A stretch of DNA of 51,537 nt from Bacteroidota bacterium (GCA_020630215.1 JAHDBT010000003.1:1-51537); one strand, 5' to 3'; shown: positions 16,729 through 23,798, counted from the stretch's first letter. A program made the numbers and translations. The notes: generated from the letters alone by a model not told the origin.

Positions 16729-17105
16729 ACTTTTTTCTGAATTTAGTAATCTTACTTTTTGCTTGCTTGCCTGTTTTTTCGCAAGAAATAATTAGCATTT
16801 GTATTAATCCCAATAAGGTACAGATAGAATACCAGGAGGACCTTCTGCCAACAATCGTTACTTACAAGGGCGATACTTATAAGGAAGGTGTTTTGATAGT
16901 AAAGAAATACTTATGCGGTGATGAAAAAAACGTTTCAGTATGCGAACTTTCGGAAGAAGAAATGGAAGATTTTATAACAAAAAAAGGTGTTGTAGCATTT
17001 ATTGCTGAGAACAACCTACCAATTGAACCCCGAAAAGAAAACGGCAAATTAAAGAGTAAAAAAGAATTAATTAAAGATATTAAAAAATATTGTGATGATA
17101 AATAG
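16716..17105 (+). CDS. small secreted protein, 129 aa
   Basis: Overlaps the previous gene by 13 bases. Residues 1-22 (MRNINFFLNLVILLFACLPV) are a signal peptide ending near FSQ. The mature protein has a beta N-terminus (VQIEYQEDLLPTIVTYKGD) and a basic helical C-terminus (KLKSKKELIKDIKKYCDDK). Fourth exported product in a row, directly before a holin-like gene. Function unknown. Confidence 0.7.
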   Translation: MRNINFFLNLVILLFACLPVFSQEIISICINPNKVQIEYQEDLLPTIVTYKGDTYKEGVLIVKKYLCGDEKNVSVCELSEEEMEDFITKKGVVAFIAENNLPIEPRKENGKLKSKKELIKDIKKYCDDK

Positions 17106-17406
17106 TTTCCTTCTTGTTTTTCTTGCTGCCATAGTTGGGCAAATTTCCCAAATCGTACTGTCTGCAAAAGATTACTTTTTAGGCACGGCAGACGAACCTT
17201 TCGACATTAAAATCCTAGTTTCTGAAAACTTAAAAAGTTGGATTTATGGAGCAATTGTAATTTTCGGGCTTCTTTTTATTTCGACATTCATTCCCGAAAG
17301 CGCAAAAATAATCGGAGGCATTATTGGCTTCGATGTATCAAGCGAAAATCTTTTCCAATCCTTTTTGTTTGGGTTCGCAATTAATAGGATAATCAAAAAG
17401 CTATAA
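17095..17406 (+). CDS. holin-like membrane protein, 103 aa
   Basis: ATG at 17095 overlaps the upstream stop; a GTG one codon earlier (17092) is an alternative. Two clear hydrophobic segments at about 3-24 and 47-66, and a weaker third at 70-95, plus a basic C-terminus (INRIIKKL), give the size and topology of a phage holin. It is the last gene before a terminator. The endolysin gene is far away (39258), so the lysis genes are split. The holin role is inferred. Confidence 0.55.
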   Translation: MINSFLLVFLAAIVGQISQIVLSAKDYFLGTADEPFDIKILVSENLKSWIYGAIVIFGLLFISTFIPESAKIIGGIIGFDVSSENLFQSFLFGFAINRIIKKL

Positions 17407-17437
17407 GGCATTTTTTTGTATTGATTTTTTATTTTAC

Positions 17438-17472
17438 AAAAGCAAGGACAGTTTTTTGTTCTTGCTTTTTTT
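17438..17472 (+). terminator. rho-independent terminator
   Basis: AAAAGCAAGGACA (17438-17450) pairs with TGTTCTTGCTTTT (17457-17469, one G-T pair) and a T-run follows. It ends the long head/secreted-protein operon. Confidence 0.85.
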
Positions 17473-17490
17473 ACGAAAACACAACTAATT

Positions 17491-18303
17491 ATGAATAAAG
17501 ATAAAGTTGAAAATTACCACCCCATTTTAAAGACATGGGCCGCAAAAGTTGCGGTTTATTACTGTTGTGTATTCAACCAGGAAATAAAATTGTTTTTCGT
17601 TTTAATTTTCAGTATTTTAGGCGGTCAAACTTTCGACTATGAATTTTTTAATACACCAAAATTAATCGCTATGACATTTTATATTTTAATGCTTAGTGCC
17701 GTCGCTATATTTGCTTTTTTGCGCTTTTTATATAAAGAGGACAATTATCAAAGTATCATATTAAAAGGCATGGGAATAAAGCCGGCTCTAATGTTAGTAC
17801 TTGGAACGGCTGCAATAGGAGGTAATGTTGCCAATGGAGCAATAAACGGAATAGTGAACGAAGCAAAGGCACAGAATTATGAGTTTTTTTCAGAAAATAG
17901 CGACGAGGTTAAGTCGTGCGAAAATACGGCATCAGCTTCTTTAATATTCAGAAATTGGAGCGAAATATCTAACGAGCCGCAAAGTGACTGGGAAATATTT
18001 GTTAAGGAATTTTGGTCTTACTACTACGATTATTTTCAATACGGCATGAGTAAGAAAGATTTTTTTATTGTCGGTATCGAGTGCAGCTTAAATAATTGTA
18101 AGGAACTGTCAAGCAAAATTGAACTAATACAAGCATCTTATCCGTTAGATACGTTTTATATTTATTCGCTACCTAATGATAAATATTTTGTCGAAATTCA
18201 AAAAACTGAAAGCTTAGAAAAGGCAAACGATACCGTTCAAGATATTACGCTTCATGAAAGAATAGAGGGGGCAAGGATAAAAGAAGTAAAAAGGGAACGA
18301 TAA
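17491..18303 (+). CDS. membrane protein with C-terminal SPOR-like domain, 270 aa
   Basis: Hydrophobic segments lie at about residues 33-46, 58-80 and 99-115. The C-terminal region, about 190-270, resembles a SPOR peptidoglycan-binding domain: FFIVGIECSLNNCKELSSKI, then KYFVEIQKTESLEKANDTVQ, then ERIEGARIKEV. SPOR domains bind denuded glycan strands. A membrane anchor plus a periplasmic SPOR-like domain could act in late lysis or in cell-envelope remodelling. It follows a terminator, so it needs its own promoter or read-through. Confidence 0.6.
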   Translation: MNKDKVENYHPILKTWAAKVAVYYCCVFNQEIKLFFVLIFSILGGQTFDYEFFNTPKLIAMTFYILMLSAVAIFAFLRFLYKEDNYQSIILKGMGIKPALMLVLGTAAIGGNVANGAINGIVNEAKAQNYEFFSENSDEVKSCENTASASLIFRNWSEISNEPQSDWEIFVKEFWSYYYDYFQYGMSKKDFFIVGIECSLNNCKELSSKIELIQASYPLDTFYIYSLPNDKYFVEIQKTESLEKANDTVQDITLHERIEGARIKEVKRER

Positions 18304-18331
18304 AATATTTTTATTTTTAAACAAAATAGCT

Positions 18332-18339
18332 TATCTTTG
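18332..18339 (+). promoter_or_regulatory. -7 box of first non-coding unit
   Basis: TATCTTTG is an exact Bacteroidota -7 element. No TTTG is seen at -33. It is followed by about 90 bases without any ATG and then a terminator. Confidence 0.5.
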
Positions 18340-18344
18340 CGTTA

Positions 18345-18430
18345 CTGTTACTCCTAATCTGCTTTGTGTTTTCCTCAAAAAAACCAAGCAAACAAAAAAA
18401 CCTGTAAAATCTCACCTGTACGGGTTTTTG
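18345..18430 (+). ncRNA. candidate small RNA 1
   Basis: Starts just after TATCTTTG and ends in an intrinsic terminator: AAAACCTGTA (18397-18406) pairs with TACGGGTTTT (18419-18428, one G-T pair), followed by more T. There is no ATG in the unit. It lies at the meeting point of plus- and minus-strand operons, so the terminator alone could be explained by convergence, but the promoter box in front of it could not. Confidence 0.42.
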
Positions 18431-18454
18431 TACTTTATGGTGAAAAATTAAGTA

Positions 18455-18486
18455 TTTGCAATTGTAAATTATAATAACTATATTTG
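18455..18486 (+). promoter_or_regulatory. canonical promoter of second non-coding unit
   Basis: TTTG (18455-18458), 20 bp, then TATATTTG (18479-18486): an exact match to the Bacteroidota -33/-7 consensus and spacing. It is one of the best promoters in the window, yet no convincing plus-strand gene follows. Confidence 0.7.
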
Positions 18487-18491
18487 CATTG

Positions 18492-18580
18492 TGATTTTGT
18501 CCTTTTATTTTGTTTTTGTACTTTGCTTTTGTTCTGTATAATAAAAAATCCGATACTTGATTTAAGTATCGGATTTTTTT
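18492..18580 (+). ncRNA. candidate small RNA 2
   Basis: About 50 U-rich bases without an ATG, then a perfect 16-bp stem (18543-18558 with 18564-18579, loop GATTT) followed by T. The hairpin works on both strands and also ends the minus-strand operon coming from 18912. The strong promoter directly upstream implies that a short transcript of about 90 nt is made. No RNA family recognised. Confidence 0.45.
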
Positions 18581-18669
18581 CGTTTAGTGTATTGAAAAAT
18601 GGCTCGGAACTGCCTGCTTCCTCTATGTATGTTATTTTTGGTATCGGTATTGGTGGAATAATTGCTTTC

Positions 18670-18912
18670 TTAATAAGTCCGCCTGCCTCTATTGTACCGC
18701 AAAAACATCAGTTCCAGTGCCTCCATTGCGCTCTTAAATTCTTTAGCGGCTTCAATCGCATCATTAAGGTCAGTAATTATTTCGCCATAGCATTTTATTT
18801 TGGCACTTAGATTGGCTTTATTTTCTAAGTCAAGGTTGGCGTTTTTCAGCTCCTCAATAGATGCGTTTTGTTTTTTACAGTACTTTTCGATTAACTCGTT
18901 TATTTGTTTCAT
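18670..18912 (-). CDS. small coiled-coil protein, 80 aa
   Basis: ATG at 18912. Strongly helical throughout (INELIEKYCKKQNASIEELK, AIEAAKEFKSAMEALELMF). The last residues (RYNRGRRTY) look unlike the rest. If one T of the TTTTT run near 18696 is skipped, a different frame stays open past this stop, reading CGTIEAGGLIKKAIIPPIPI, so the true C-terminus may be longer. Family unknown. Confidence 0.6.
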   Translation of the reverse strand: MKQINELIEKYCKKQNASIEELKNANLDLENKANLSAKIKCYGEIITDLNDAIEAAKEFKSAMEALELMFLRYNRGRRTY

Positions 18913-18971
18913 TTGGCTTTTATTTTGATCCTGGGGTTTAATAATTGATATTGCTTTTATTGTCGGAAGAA

Positions 18972-19148
18972 TTACCCCAAAGCTTCTAGTTCAAAAATAA
19001 GTACTTTAATCCTTTTTTTCTCATTCTGTTTAAACTTATTTACAGTAATATCGCCATTAAGCACCCGAACCTTATCGGCTTTGTACCCTTTTTCGTAATC
19101 AGCAAAAAGTACTGCTTTTGCTTTGATGTATTCTTGTTTAGCTAACAT
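18972..19148 (-). CDS. hypothetical small protein, 58 aa
   Basis: ATG at 19148, stop at 18972. The product begins MLAKQEYIKAKAVLFADYEK and has the mixed charged composition of the neighbouring genes (KFKQNEKKRIKVLIFELEAL). It fills an otherwise empty 260-base gap in a compact minus-strand operon. Family unknown. Confidence 0.6.
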   Translation of the reverse strand: MLAKQEYIKAKAVLFADYEKGYKADKVRVLNGDITVNKFKQNEKKRIKVLIFELEALG

Positions 19149-19175
19149 TTGATTTATTTTATTGTGATTTAATTT

Positions 19176-19607
19176 TTATTTCGCATGAAAAACATTATCT
19201 ACAATAAGACCGTCTCGGTCAATTGTTCCTGCTCTGCTTCTCCATGACAGGTAGACGTTTAATAATTGAGGTCTATTTACTTTTGGATTTGTATTAAATT
19301 TAACCATGAAATTATTTGATTTTGACAAATAAACTTCTGCTTGCCATTTTTTAGAAAGCACATCGCCAGTAAAAATCTCATTTCCTTTTACGTCTTTCTT
19401 TCCAGTAAAAACACTTAGTGTACTAAAATCCACTTCTGCGAAATGAGCAAACAAATAGGACCCATTATTTTTTAAGTCGGGTATGGCACTTTGGACTATA
19501 AAGTGTTTTTCTTCATAATGAGAATAAACATAAAACCCTTCCCACCAGCTAGGCTTGTATTTTGAAACTGCACGATATTTATAAGGCTTAATACTTTTGC
19601 TTTGCAT
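19176..19607 (-). CDS. YopX-like phage protein, 143 aa
   Basis: Residues about 67-90 contain FTGKKDVKGNEIFTGDVLSK, which matches the YopX-family signature (TGLKDxNGKEIYEGDxx). The N-terminal part (PYKYRAVSKYKPSWWEGFYV) fits the typical family start, and the C-terminal part is a small beta barrel (EVYLSKSNNFMVKFN). YopX proteins are common in phages of Firmicutes and Bacteroidota and their function is unknown. Confidence 0.75.
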   Translation of the reverse strand: MQSKSIKPYKYRAVSKYKPSWWEGFYVYSHYEEKHFIVQSAIPDLKNNGSYLFAHFAEVDFSTLSVFTGKKDVKGNEIFTGDVLSKKWQAEVYLSKSNNFMVKFNTNPKVNRPQLLNVYLSWRSRAGTIDRDGLIVDNVFHAK

Positions 19608-19628
19608 TTTGATTTATTTTATTGTGAT

Positions 19629-19817
19629 TTAAAAAGGCAATTCCTCCTCAGAAAAGCCTCTGTTTAATTTTTCGGCTTCTTTTCTTATTGCTTCGTTCTC
19701 GGACATAAGGCACTCGGAACAAACAGCCGTTTCCCTTGATTTGTGGAAGTCAACTTGGCTCATTGTTTGCACCAAGTTTTCGCAATTGAATACTTGGCAA
19801 GTATTTTGGTCTTTCAT
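19629..19817 (-). CDS. small protein with Cys pairs and SSB-like acidic tail, 62 aa
   Basis: Four cysteines, Cys7, Cys12, Cys33 and Cys36 (CQVFNC and CSEC), could bind zinc. The C-terminus GFSEEELPF closely resembles the conserved SSB tail (acidic residues then PF) that recruits replication and repair proteins. The protein has no OB fold. It could mimic the SSB tail and attract or block SSB partners. Its start overlaps the upstream reading frame by four bases (ATGA). Confidence 0.65.
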   Translation of the reverse strand: MKDQNTCQVFNCENLVQTMSQVDFHKSRETAVCSECLMSENEAIRKEAEKLNRGFSEEELPF

Positions 19818-20110
19818 GTTGTTGTTTTATTTTCAATTACTGCCTTAAAAAAAGCTAAAGTGTTTAGGTTTTCATCCCTTATTAATTGATCCCTAAGAAG
19901 TTCTCCCTCTATTGAAATTGTGAAAAAACCATTTGACTTATCAAGATAGAGTTGCAACCAATCGCAATCATTGGTTTCAAGTGATGCGTAGTCCTTGCAA
20001 TTATTAAAGACAAAATAAGGTTTTTTATACTCGTCTTATTTCATGTCTTCAATAATATCTTTAACAACTTTTTTCGATAAAACTATTTTGGCTAAAGCTA
20101 AAGCTTTCAT
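19814..20110 (-). pseudogene. 98-codon reading frame interrupted by an in-frame TAA
   Basis: ATG at 20110 begins MKALALAKIVLSKKVVKDII, reaches TAA at 20036-20038 after 24 codons, then stays open for 73 more codons (DEYKKPYFVFNNC, then WLQLYLDKSNGFFTISIEGE) to a TGA that overlaps the next start as ATGA. The downstream part has normal coding composition and the coupled stop-start overlap expected of a real gene. One base change (TAA from CAA, AAA or GAA) explains it. Alternatives are two separate small peptides or stop read-through. There is no ATG after the TAA. Confidence 0.6.
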
Positions 20111-20161
20111 AAGCTATTTGATTTTAAGATTTAATAAAAATAAGTATTTTGTTTTTAGGTA

Positions 20162-20683
20162 CTAAATATAATCAGCACAAATTAAAGTAATAATCTTATC
20201 GAAACTCGGCAAAGACCTGGTTTCCGTGCTAAAGCCATCGTAATCATGAAACACAGCACTATACACCAAATCCATACCCTTTTTTCTCACCTCGTAAGTT
20301 ATCATATCGTAACAGTACTGGTCAGCCTTATCGGTAAAAACTATTTGCTCACTAGGAAAAACAAAGCCACATTTCCGCATATGTTCTATGGCAGTAAATG
20401 TTGACATTACTCCGCCTGTGGCATGATAGGGCATTTTTTCACAAAAAATCAATTCACCGTCAATTGCATCATAAATATCGTTCGTCTTTTCTTTGCTCAA
20501 TTCCATACTAAGTGTATCGTACCTAAATCTAATATAAAACATTCTGCCGTCCTTTAATTTTCCTTCCCATTGTGAGGGGAAAGCAATGGAAGTTTGATTG
20601 AACTCGACAATATTTTTAGGTTCTACTTTTTTAGGTTTCTCTTTGATAGAAAAAAATTTAAATATTCTGCTTATTAATCCCAT
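20162..20683 (-). CDS. hypothetical protein, 173 aa
   Basis: ATG at 20683. A short basic amphipathic N-terminus (MGLISRIFKFFSIKEKPKK) could associate with the membrane. The rest is an alpha/beta domain with YIRFRYDTLSMELS and CYDMITYEVRKKGMDLVYSA. Not recognised. It lies in the minus-strand accessory operon. Confidence 0.68.
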   Translation of the reverse strand: MGLISRIFKFFSIKEKPKKVEPKNIVEFNQTSIAFPSQWEGKLKDGRMFYIRFRYDTLSMELSKEKTNDIYDAIDGELIFCEKMPYHATGGVMSTFTAIEHMRKCGFVFPSEQIVFTDKADQYCYDMITYEVRKKGMDLVYSAVFHDYDGFSTETRSLPSFDKIITLICADYI

Positions 20684-20704
20684 GATTTAGTTTTTGTTTG
20701 TGAT

Positions 20705-20857
20705 TTAATTATTGTCTTTTTCTTCTTTTTTTTCGGCTTCATTGGTACATATACGAATACTTATTTTAAGCACAGCAAGTAAACAATCTAGGGTATCCCT
20801 AATTTTAACTAGCAATACAAAGCAAAAAAATAAGAATATCATCGTTATTAATTCCAT
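20705..20857 (-). CDS. small single-TM membrane protein, 50 aa
   Basis: ATG at 20857, stop at 20705. A hydrophobic N-terminal segment (about residues 2-18, LITMIFLFFCFVLLV) and a Lys/Glu tail (EAEKKEEKDNN). Size and composition resemble small phage membrane proteins. It fits tightly between the 20878 and 20683 boundaries. Function unknown. Confidence 0.5.
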   Translation of the reverse strand: MELITMIFLFFCFVLLVKIRDTLDCLLAVLKISIRICTNEAEKKEEKDNN

Positions 20858-20877
20858 AATTTTGTTTTTTTTTAAAA

Positions 20878-21003
20878 TTAAAACTCATATTTTTTGCCGA
20901 AATAATAAAAATCAAAATCTACATGATAACCGTTTTTTACTTTAGTCACAGGCATCACATTCGTTCCGCCTTTTTCCCTTGAAAACCCAAAATTAGTATT
21001 CAA
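20878..21003 (-). CDS. hypothetical small protein, TTG start, 41 aa
   Basis: The frame starts with TTG at 21003, sharing bases with the TGA stop of the upstream gene (TTGA), and ends at 20878. The product reads like a genuine protein (NTNFGFSREKGGTNVMPVTK, then GYHVDFDFYYFGKKYEF). It could instead be the detached C-terminal part of a once longer protein. Family unknown. Confidence 0.42.
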   Translation of the reverse strand: MNTNFGFSREKGGTNVMPVTKVKNGYHVDFDFYYFGKKYEF

Positions 21004-21224
21004 TTTACATGTTTTTTATTATAACACCACGGCACAACAAACACCGTTTCACCAACTTTCAAATCTTTTAAAGTTGGTTTTTCGGTCATAGTTCCAGACG
21101 TTTCTATTTTTGGATTTTCCTTGCTTTTAAAAACAAAGCCACACACAAGTACCAAAACTTTTAGCAATAACGCTATAATTACATATCCATAAGACCAAAG
21201 AACAATGCGTTTAAAACAATTCAT
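21000..21224 (-). CDS. small membrane protein, 74 aa
   Basis: ATG at 21224. One hydrophobic segment at about residues 10-34 (WSYGYVIIALLLKVLVLVCG), then a hydrophilic tail with KDLKVGETVFVVPWCYNKK, which resembles a short beta barrel strand pair. Located after a terminator and before several other small membrane-protein genes. Confidence 0.65.
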   Translation of the reverse strand: MNCFKRIVLWSYGYVIIALLLKVLVLVCGFVFKSKENPKIETSGTMTEKPTLKDLKVGETVFVVPWCYNKKHVN

Positions 21225-21245
21225 AATTTTGTATTAATTAGATTT

Positions 21246-21276
21246 AAAAAAAGCCGTCAGCAATACGCCAACGGCT
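21246..21276 (-). terminator. rho-independent terminator
   Basis: On the minus strand AGCCGTTGGC pairs with GCTGACGGCT (with G-T pairs) and a run of seven T follows. It is 37 bases after the stop of the 21313-22134 gene. Confidence 0.75.
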
Positions 21277-21312
21277 CAAAAAACAAATGACAAATCAAGT
21301 ACCAAAAAAGAT

Positions 21313-22134
21313 TTATTTTGTTAGGTACGCATTGCCATTGAAAATGCTTGGCATTGCTTTTTCGGCTTCGCTCATAGTGTAAGTTTCGATAAGAAAACCG
21401 TAATTATCATATACACCTACTGTTTTCTTGCTTCCTGTATCAAAACCGACAAACCAAGCAGAAGCATATTCAAAAGAAACACTACCTTTTGTTTGAACAT
21501 CAATCATCGACTGTATGTCGGCTTGAATTTCCTTTGTAGTTTTTTCGGGTATCTTTAACGCCAATATTTGACAAATTAATTCTTTCTGTATCTCGGTCGC
21601 TCCCTCGATTACAGGGTAAAAAAGAGAAAAGTCACTTTCCATTATATCAAGTATCTCAACAGCCATCAATGTTTCGCCCTCCTCGTTTTCTTGATTTTCC
21701 TTGATGCCATTTCGCATTTCTCGGTACTTATCAGAAATTAAATCAATTTCGTTATCTGACTCGATATTCATTAAGCAGTCAGCAGCCTTTAGTGTTTTAG
21801 TAAACTGCTTTTCTAGTGCTTGGCGGTGGTATAAACAATCAATCGCACGAGATTTGGCACGATGTAGTTTTATCTTTTGCTCACTAGTTAGACGTATATT
21901 TGCCGTCCAGCTTCCAACACGAAAAGCAATGCCGTTTAATTCTGCTTGTGGTAACTGGTCCGGTACTCTAAGCGGTTCATCTGTAGTATTTTCTAATCTT
22001 AGTACTACTTCTTGACTAACTGGAGCAACTTCAACTACAAATTCATCTCCTACGACTTCCACACTTTCAACTTCTACTTCTCCTAATTCGCCCAAATGAA
22101 TTGTTTTAGGCTCTAAATTTTTTTCGTCTGTCAT
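21313..22134 (-). CDS. hypothetical acidic protein, 273 aa
   Basis: ATG at 22134, overlapping the nuclease gene by 29 bases. The first 60 residues are very acidic and beta-prone (GELGEVEVESVEVVGDEFVV). A helical middle follows (LTSEQKIKLHRAKSRAIDCL) and then a C-terminal domain with EYASAWFVGFDTGSKKTVGV. It is followed by a terminator. Co-transcription with a PD-(D/E)XK nuclease suggests a DNA-related role, but no family is recognised. Confidence 0.7.
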   Translation of the reverse strand: MTDEKNLEPKTIHLGELGEVEVESVEVVGDEFVVEVAPVSQEVVLRLENTTDEPLRVPDQLPQAELNGIAFRVGSWTANIRLTSEQKIKLHRAKSRAIDCLYHRQALEKQFTKTLKAADCLMNIESDNEIDLISDKYREMRNGIKENQENEEGETLMAVEILDIMESDFSLFYPVIEGATEIQKELICQILALKIPEKTTKEIQADIQSMIDVQTKGSVSFEYASAWFVGFDTGSKKTVGVYDNYGFLIETYTMSEAEKAMPSIFNGNAYLTK

Positions 22135-22636
22135 GACACTTTGTATTTTTATTAAGTAATGATTTTTTTATTTGTGGCCAAGTATCGCACCTTAACCATG
22201 CTTTTTTGCATCCACCCTCAAAACCAAGTCTTTTGCCGAACTTGGTTAGTAACGAGTAGTATTCGTGCGGGCCAACAACTTGCAATATCTCCCTACCATC
22301 GTACTGTCCGCCTCCTATTTTTTTGGAAACATAGTCGGGATTTTGCAGGGTTAGCCTTATTTTTTTTCTGTCTGAATGGTGGAAAATTCCTTTTATTTCG
22401 ATAATGAAACGGCTGCCGTCATTTCTTTCGACAACCAAATCAGGCAAATACATTTTATTTTCATCTTTGAAGCTAAGTAAGTATTTTTCATAAAATACCG
22501 CCTTATACTTGCCTTTCTCGATTTGGTACAAGACGTACCGTAATACATCCATTTCCCACATATAAGCAGTATACGCTACTGCTGTACCTTTACACCGTAA
22601 AACTCTAGTCACTTTTTTTATTGATTTATTACCCAT
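22106..22636 (-). CDS. PD-(D/E)XK endonuclease (TnsA-N/resolvase-like), 176 aa
   Basis: I use the ATG at 22636 (MGNKSIKKVTR). Upstream in-frame residues form a hydrophobic stretch unlikely to belong. The active-site pattern is clear: LPDLVV (Asp66) and FIIEIKG (Glu80, Lys82), the PD-X13-ExK spacing typical of small endonucleases such as TnsA-N and T7 endonuclease I relatives. A preceding Glu28 in the first helix could complete the site. The role could be Holliday-junction or branched-DNA cleavage before packaging. It has a 190-nt leader holding a strong hairpin. Confidence 0.75.
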   Translation of the reverse strand: MGNKSIKKVTRVLRCKGTAVAYTAYMWEMDVLRYVLYQIEKGKYKAVFYEKYLLSFKDENKMYLPDLVVERNDGSRFIIEIKGIFHHSDRKKIRLTLQNPDYVSKKIGGGQYDGREILQVVGPHEYYSLLTKFGKRLGFEGGCKKAWLRCDTWPQIKKSLLNKNTKCHDRRKKFRA

Positions 22637-22805
22637 ATACGCAAGATAAGGAATAATAAGAAAAAAAGCAACAGGTAAAAGTTTCAAAAATACACGTAAT
22701 TAGCTTAAAACAATGCGAAATTAGCGATTTAAAGAACTTTAGGCGTATCTGTGTTGGTAAGTGCAAAAAAAGCCTATACGGTTAAATTAAGCTTTCACCC
22801 AAAAA

Positions 22806-22831
22806 CCCCACTACGAGCAAACGTAGTGGGG
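22806..22831 (-). other. leader hairpin upstream of nuclease gene
   Basis: CCCCACTACG (22806-22815) and CGTAGTGGGG (22822-22831) form a perfect 10-bp stem with loop AGCAAA. It lies between the promoter at 22868 and the start at 22636, is preceded by CACCCAAAA like other family members, and on the minus strand is followed by five T. It could act as an attenuator in the nuclease leader. The remaining leader, 22637-22800, holds no gene that I can support. Confidence 0.6.
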
Positions 22832-22867
22832 AAAAACAAAATATATGAAGTAAATACCTTACAAAGG

Positions 22868-22875
22868 CAAAGATA
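22868..22875 (-). promoter_or_regulatory. -7 box for the nuclease operon
   Basis: TATCTTTG on the minus strand, with an AAAACTTTTTT stretch just upstream that resembles the operator arms at other early promoters. No TTTG at the expected -33 distance. Transcription would run left into 22636-18670. Confidence 0.5.
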
Positions 22876-22915
22876 CATAAAAAAGTTTTAAAAAAAGATT
22901 ATTCAGTAAACTTTA

Positions 22916-23778
22916 TTAAAATCCACAATAGCCGCTATCGCAATTAACCATATCAATATTTTTGCCAAACATATCAATCGGAAAGCTACTGTTTTTGATT
23001 TTATCGTAAGAAATATTTTTTTTCCAATACCCTTTTGCCCCCCCCCCTCTTGTTTGCTAAACCAATTATACTTTTTAGGGTGGTCAATTGACATTTTCTT
23101 TAAAAGTATTGCTTTGCGATGGAAGCACCCCACACAATTATTTAGCTCTGCAAACCTTACAGGCTTACCTTGCCAATAAGCCTCAATGTCTGACTTAAAA
23201 AGCCTGCTTTCAATTAGTGGGAAGTAGGGTTTTCGCCATCCTATGTTTTCCCATTTGTTTTTTCCGACATGCCTGCCGTCCGTGTGTTTTTCAAAAGTTG
23301 CTTTGTATTCAGATAAACCCAAATCGTTTAATTTCTCATACATTTTTTTGGCTCTACGCCACTCGTTGGCCCTGTAACCGATTGCCATTTCAACAGGGGT
23401 AAGATTGTATTTTTCTACCCACCAATAAAATATTGGGTCAATCTTTAGCCAGGTTGTGCAGTATCTGCGCAAAACCGATGGCAACCAAGTTCCTTTTTGC
23501 TCGATAACTTGTTCAAAAGTTAATCCCGAAACAATGTCTATTTTTCTTCCTAAAAATTGCTCTAAATCCAATATGGTATCGACAATAACATCATCTTCCA
23601 AAGTTCCGATAAACGGCTTTTGTATCCTATCCTCAATTATTGCGGCTTTTTTCCTGTCTTTGTACATCAAATCAGGGTCACTAGTCCTGACAAGTGCGAA
23701 AACTAAATCGTCGTAATCATAATTTGCAGCGATATAAGCAGAAGTCTTACCGCCCGAAATTGATACTACCTTTTTCAT
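22916..23778 (-). CDS. PAPS reductase-like protein (adenine nucleotide alpha-hydrolase fold), C-terminus out of frame at a G10 tract
   Basis: SISGGKTSA (residues 6-14) is the PP-loop of the PAPS reductase/ATP-sulfurylase-like family, and YCTTWLKIDP (107-114) and NNCVGCFHRK (Cys215, Cys218) also fit. At 23038-23047 there is a run of ten C (ten G in the gene). As read, the frame continues from there to a stop at 22903 with an unrelated tail. With one more G it continues as KGYWKKNISYDK and ends NCDSGYCGF at 22916, restoring a second Cys pair (280, 285) expected for a metal or Fe-S site; the protein would be 287 residues. Either a homopolymer error or length variation that switches the protein. 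Phage members are common but of unclear role. Confidence 0.72.
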
Positions 23779-23798
23779 AAATTTGTTTTTTTTGTTGG

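Noticed and set aside
18484-18810. Plus-strand frame of 108 codons with hydrophobic N-terminus
   Set aside because: It begins only with TTG at the -7 box itself, reads through a strong terminator hairpin and overlaps a better minus-strand gene.
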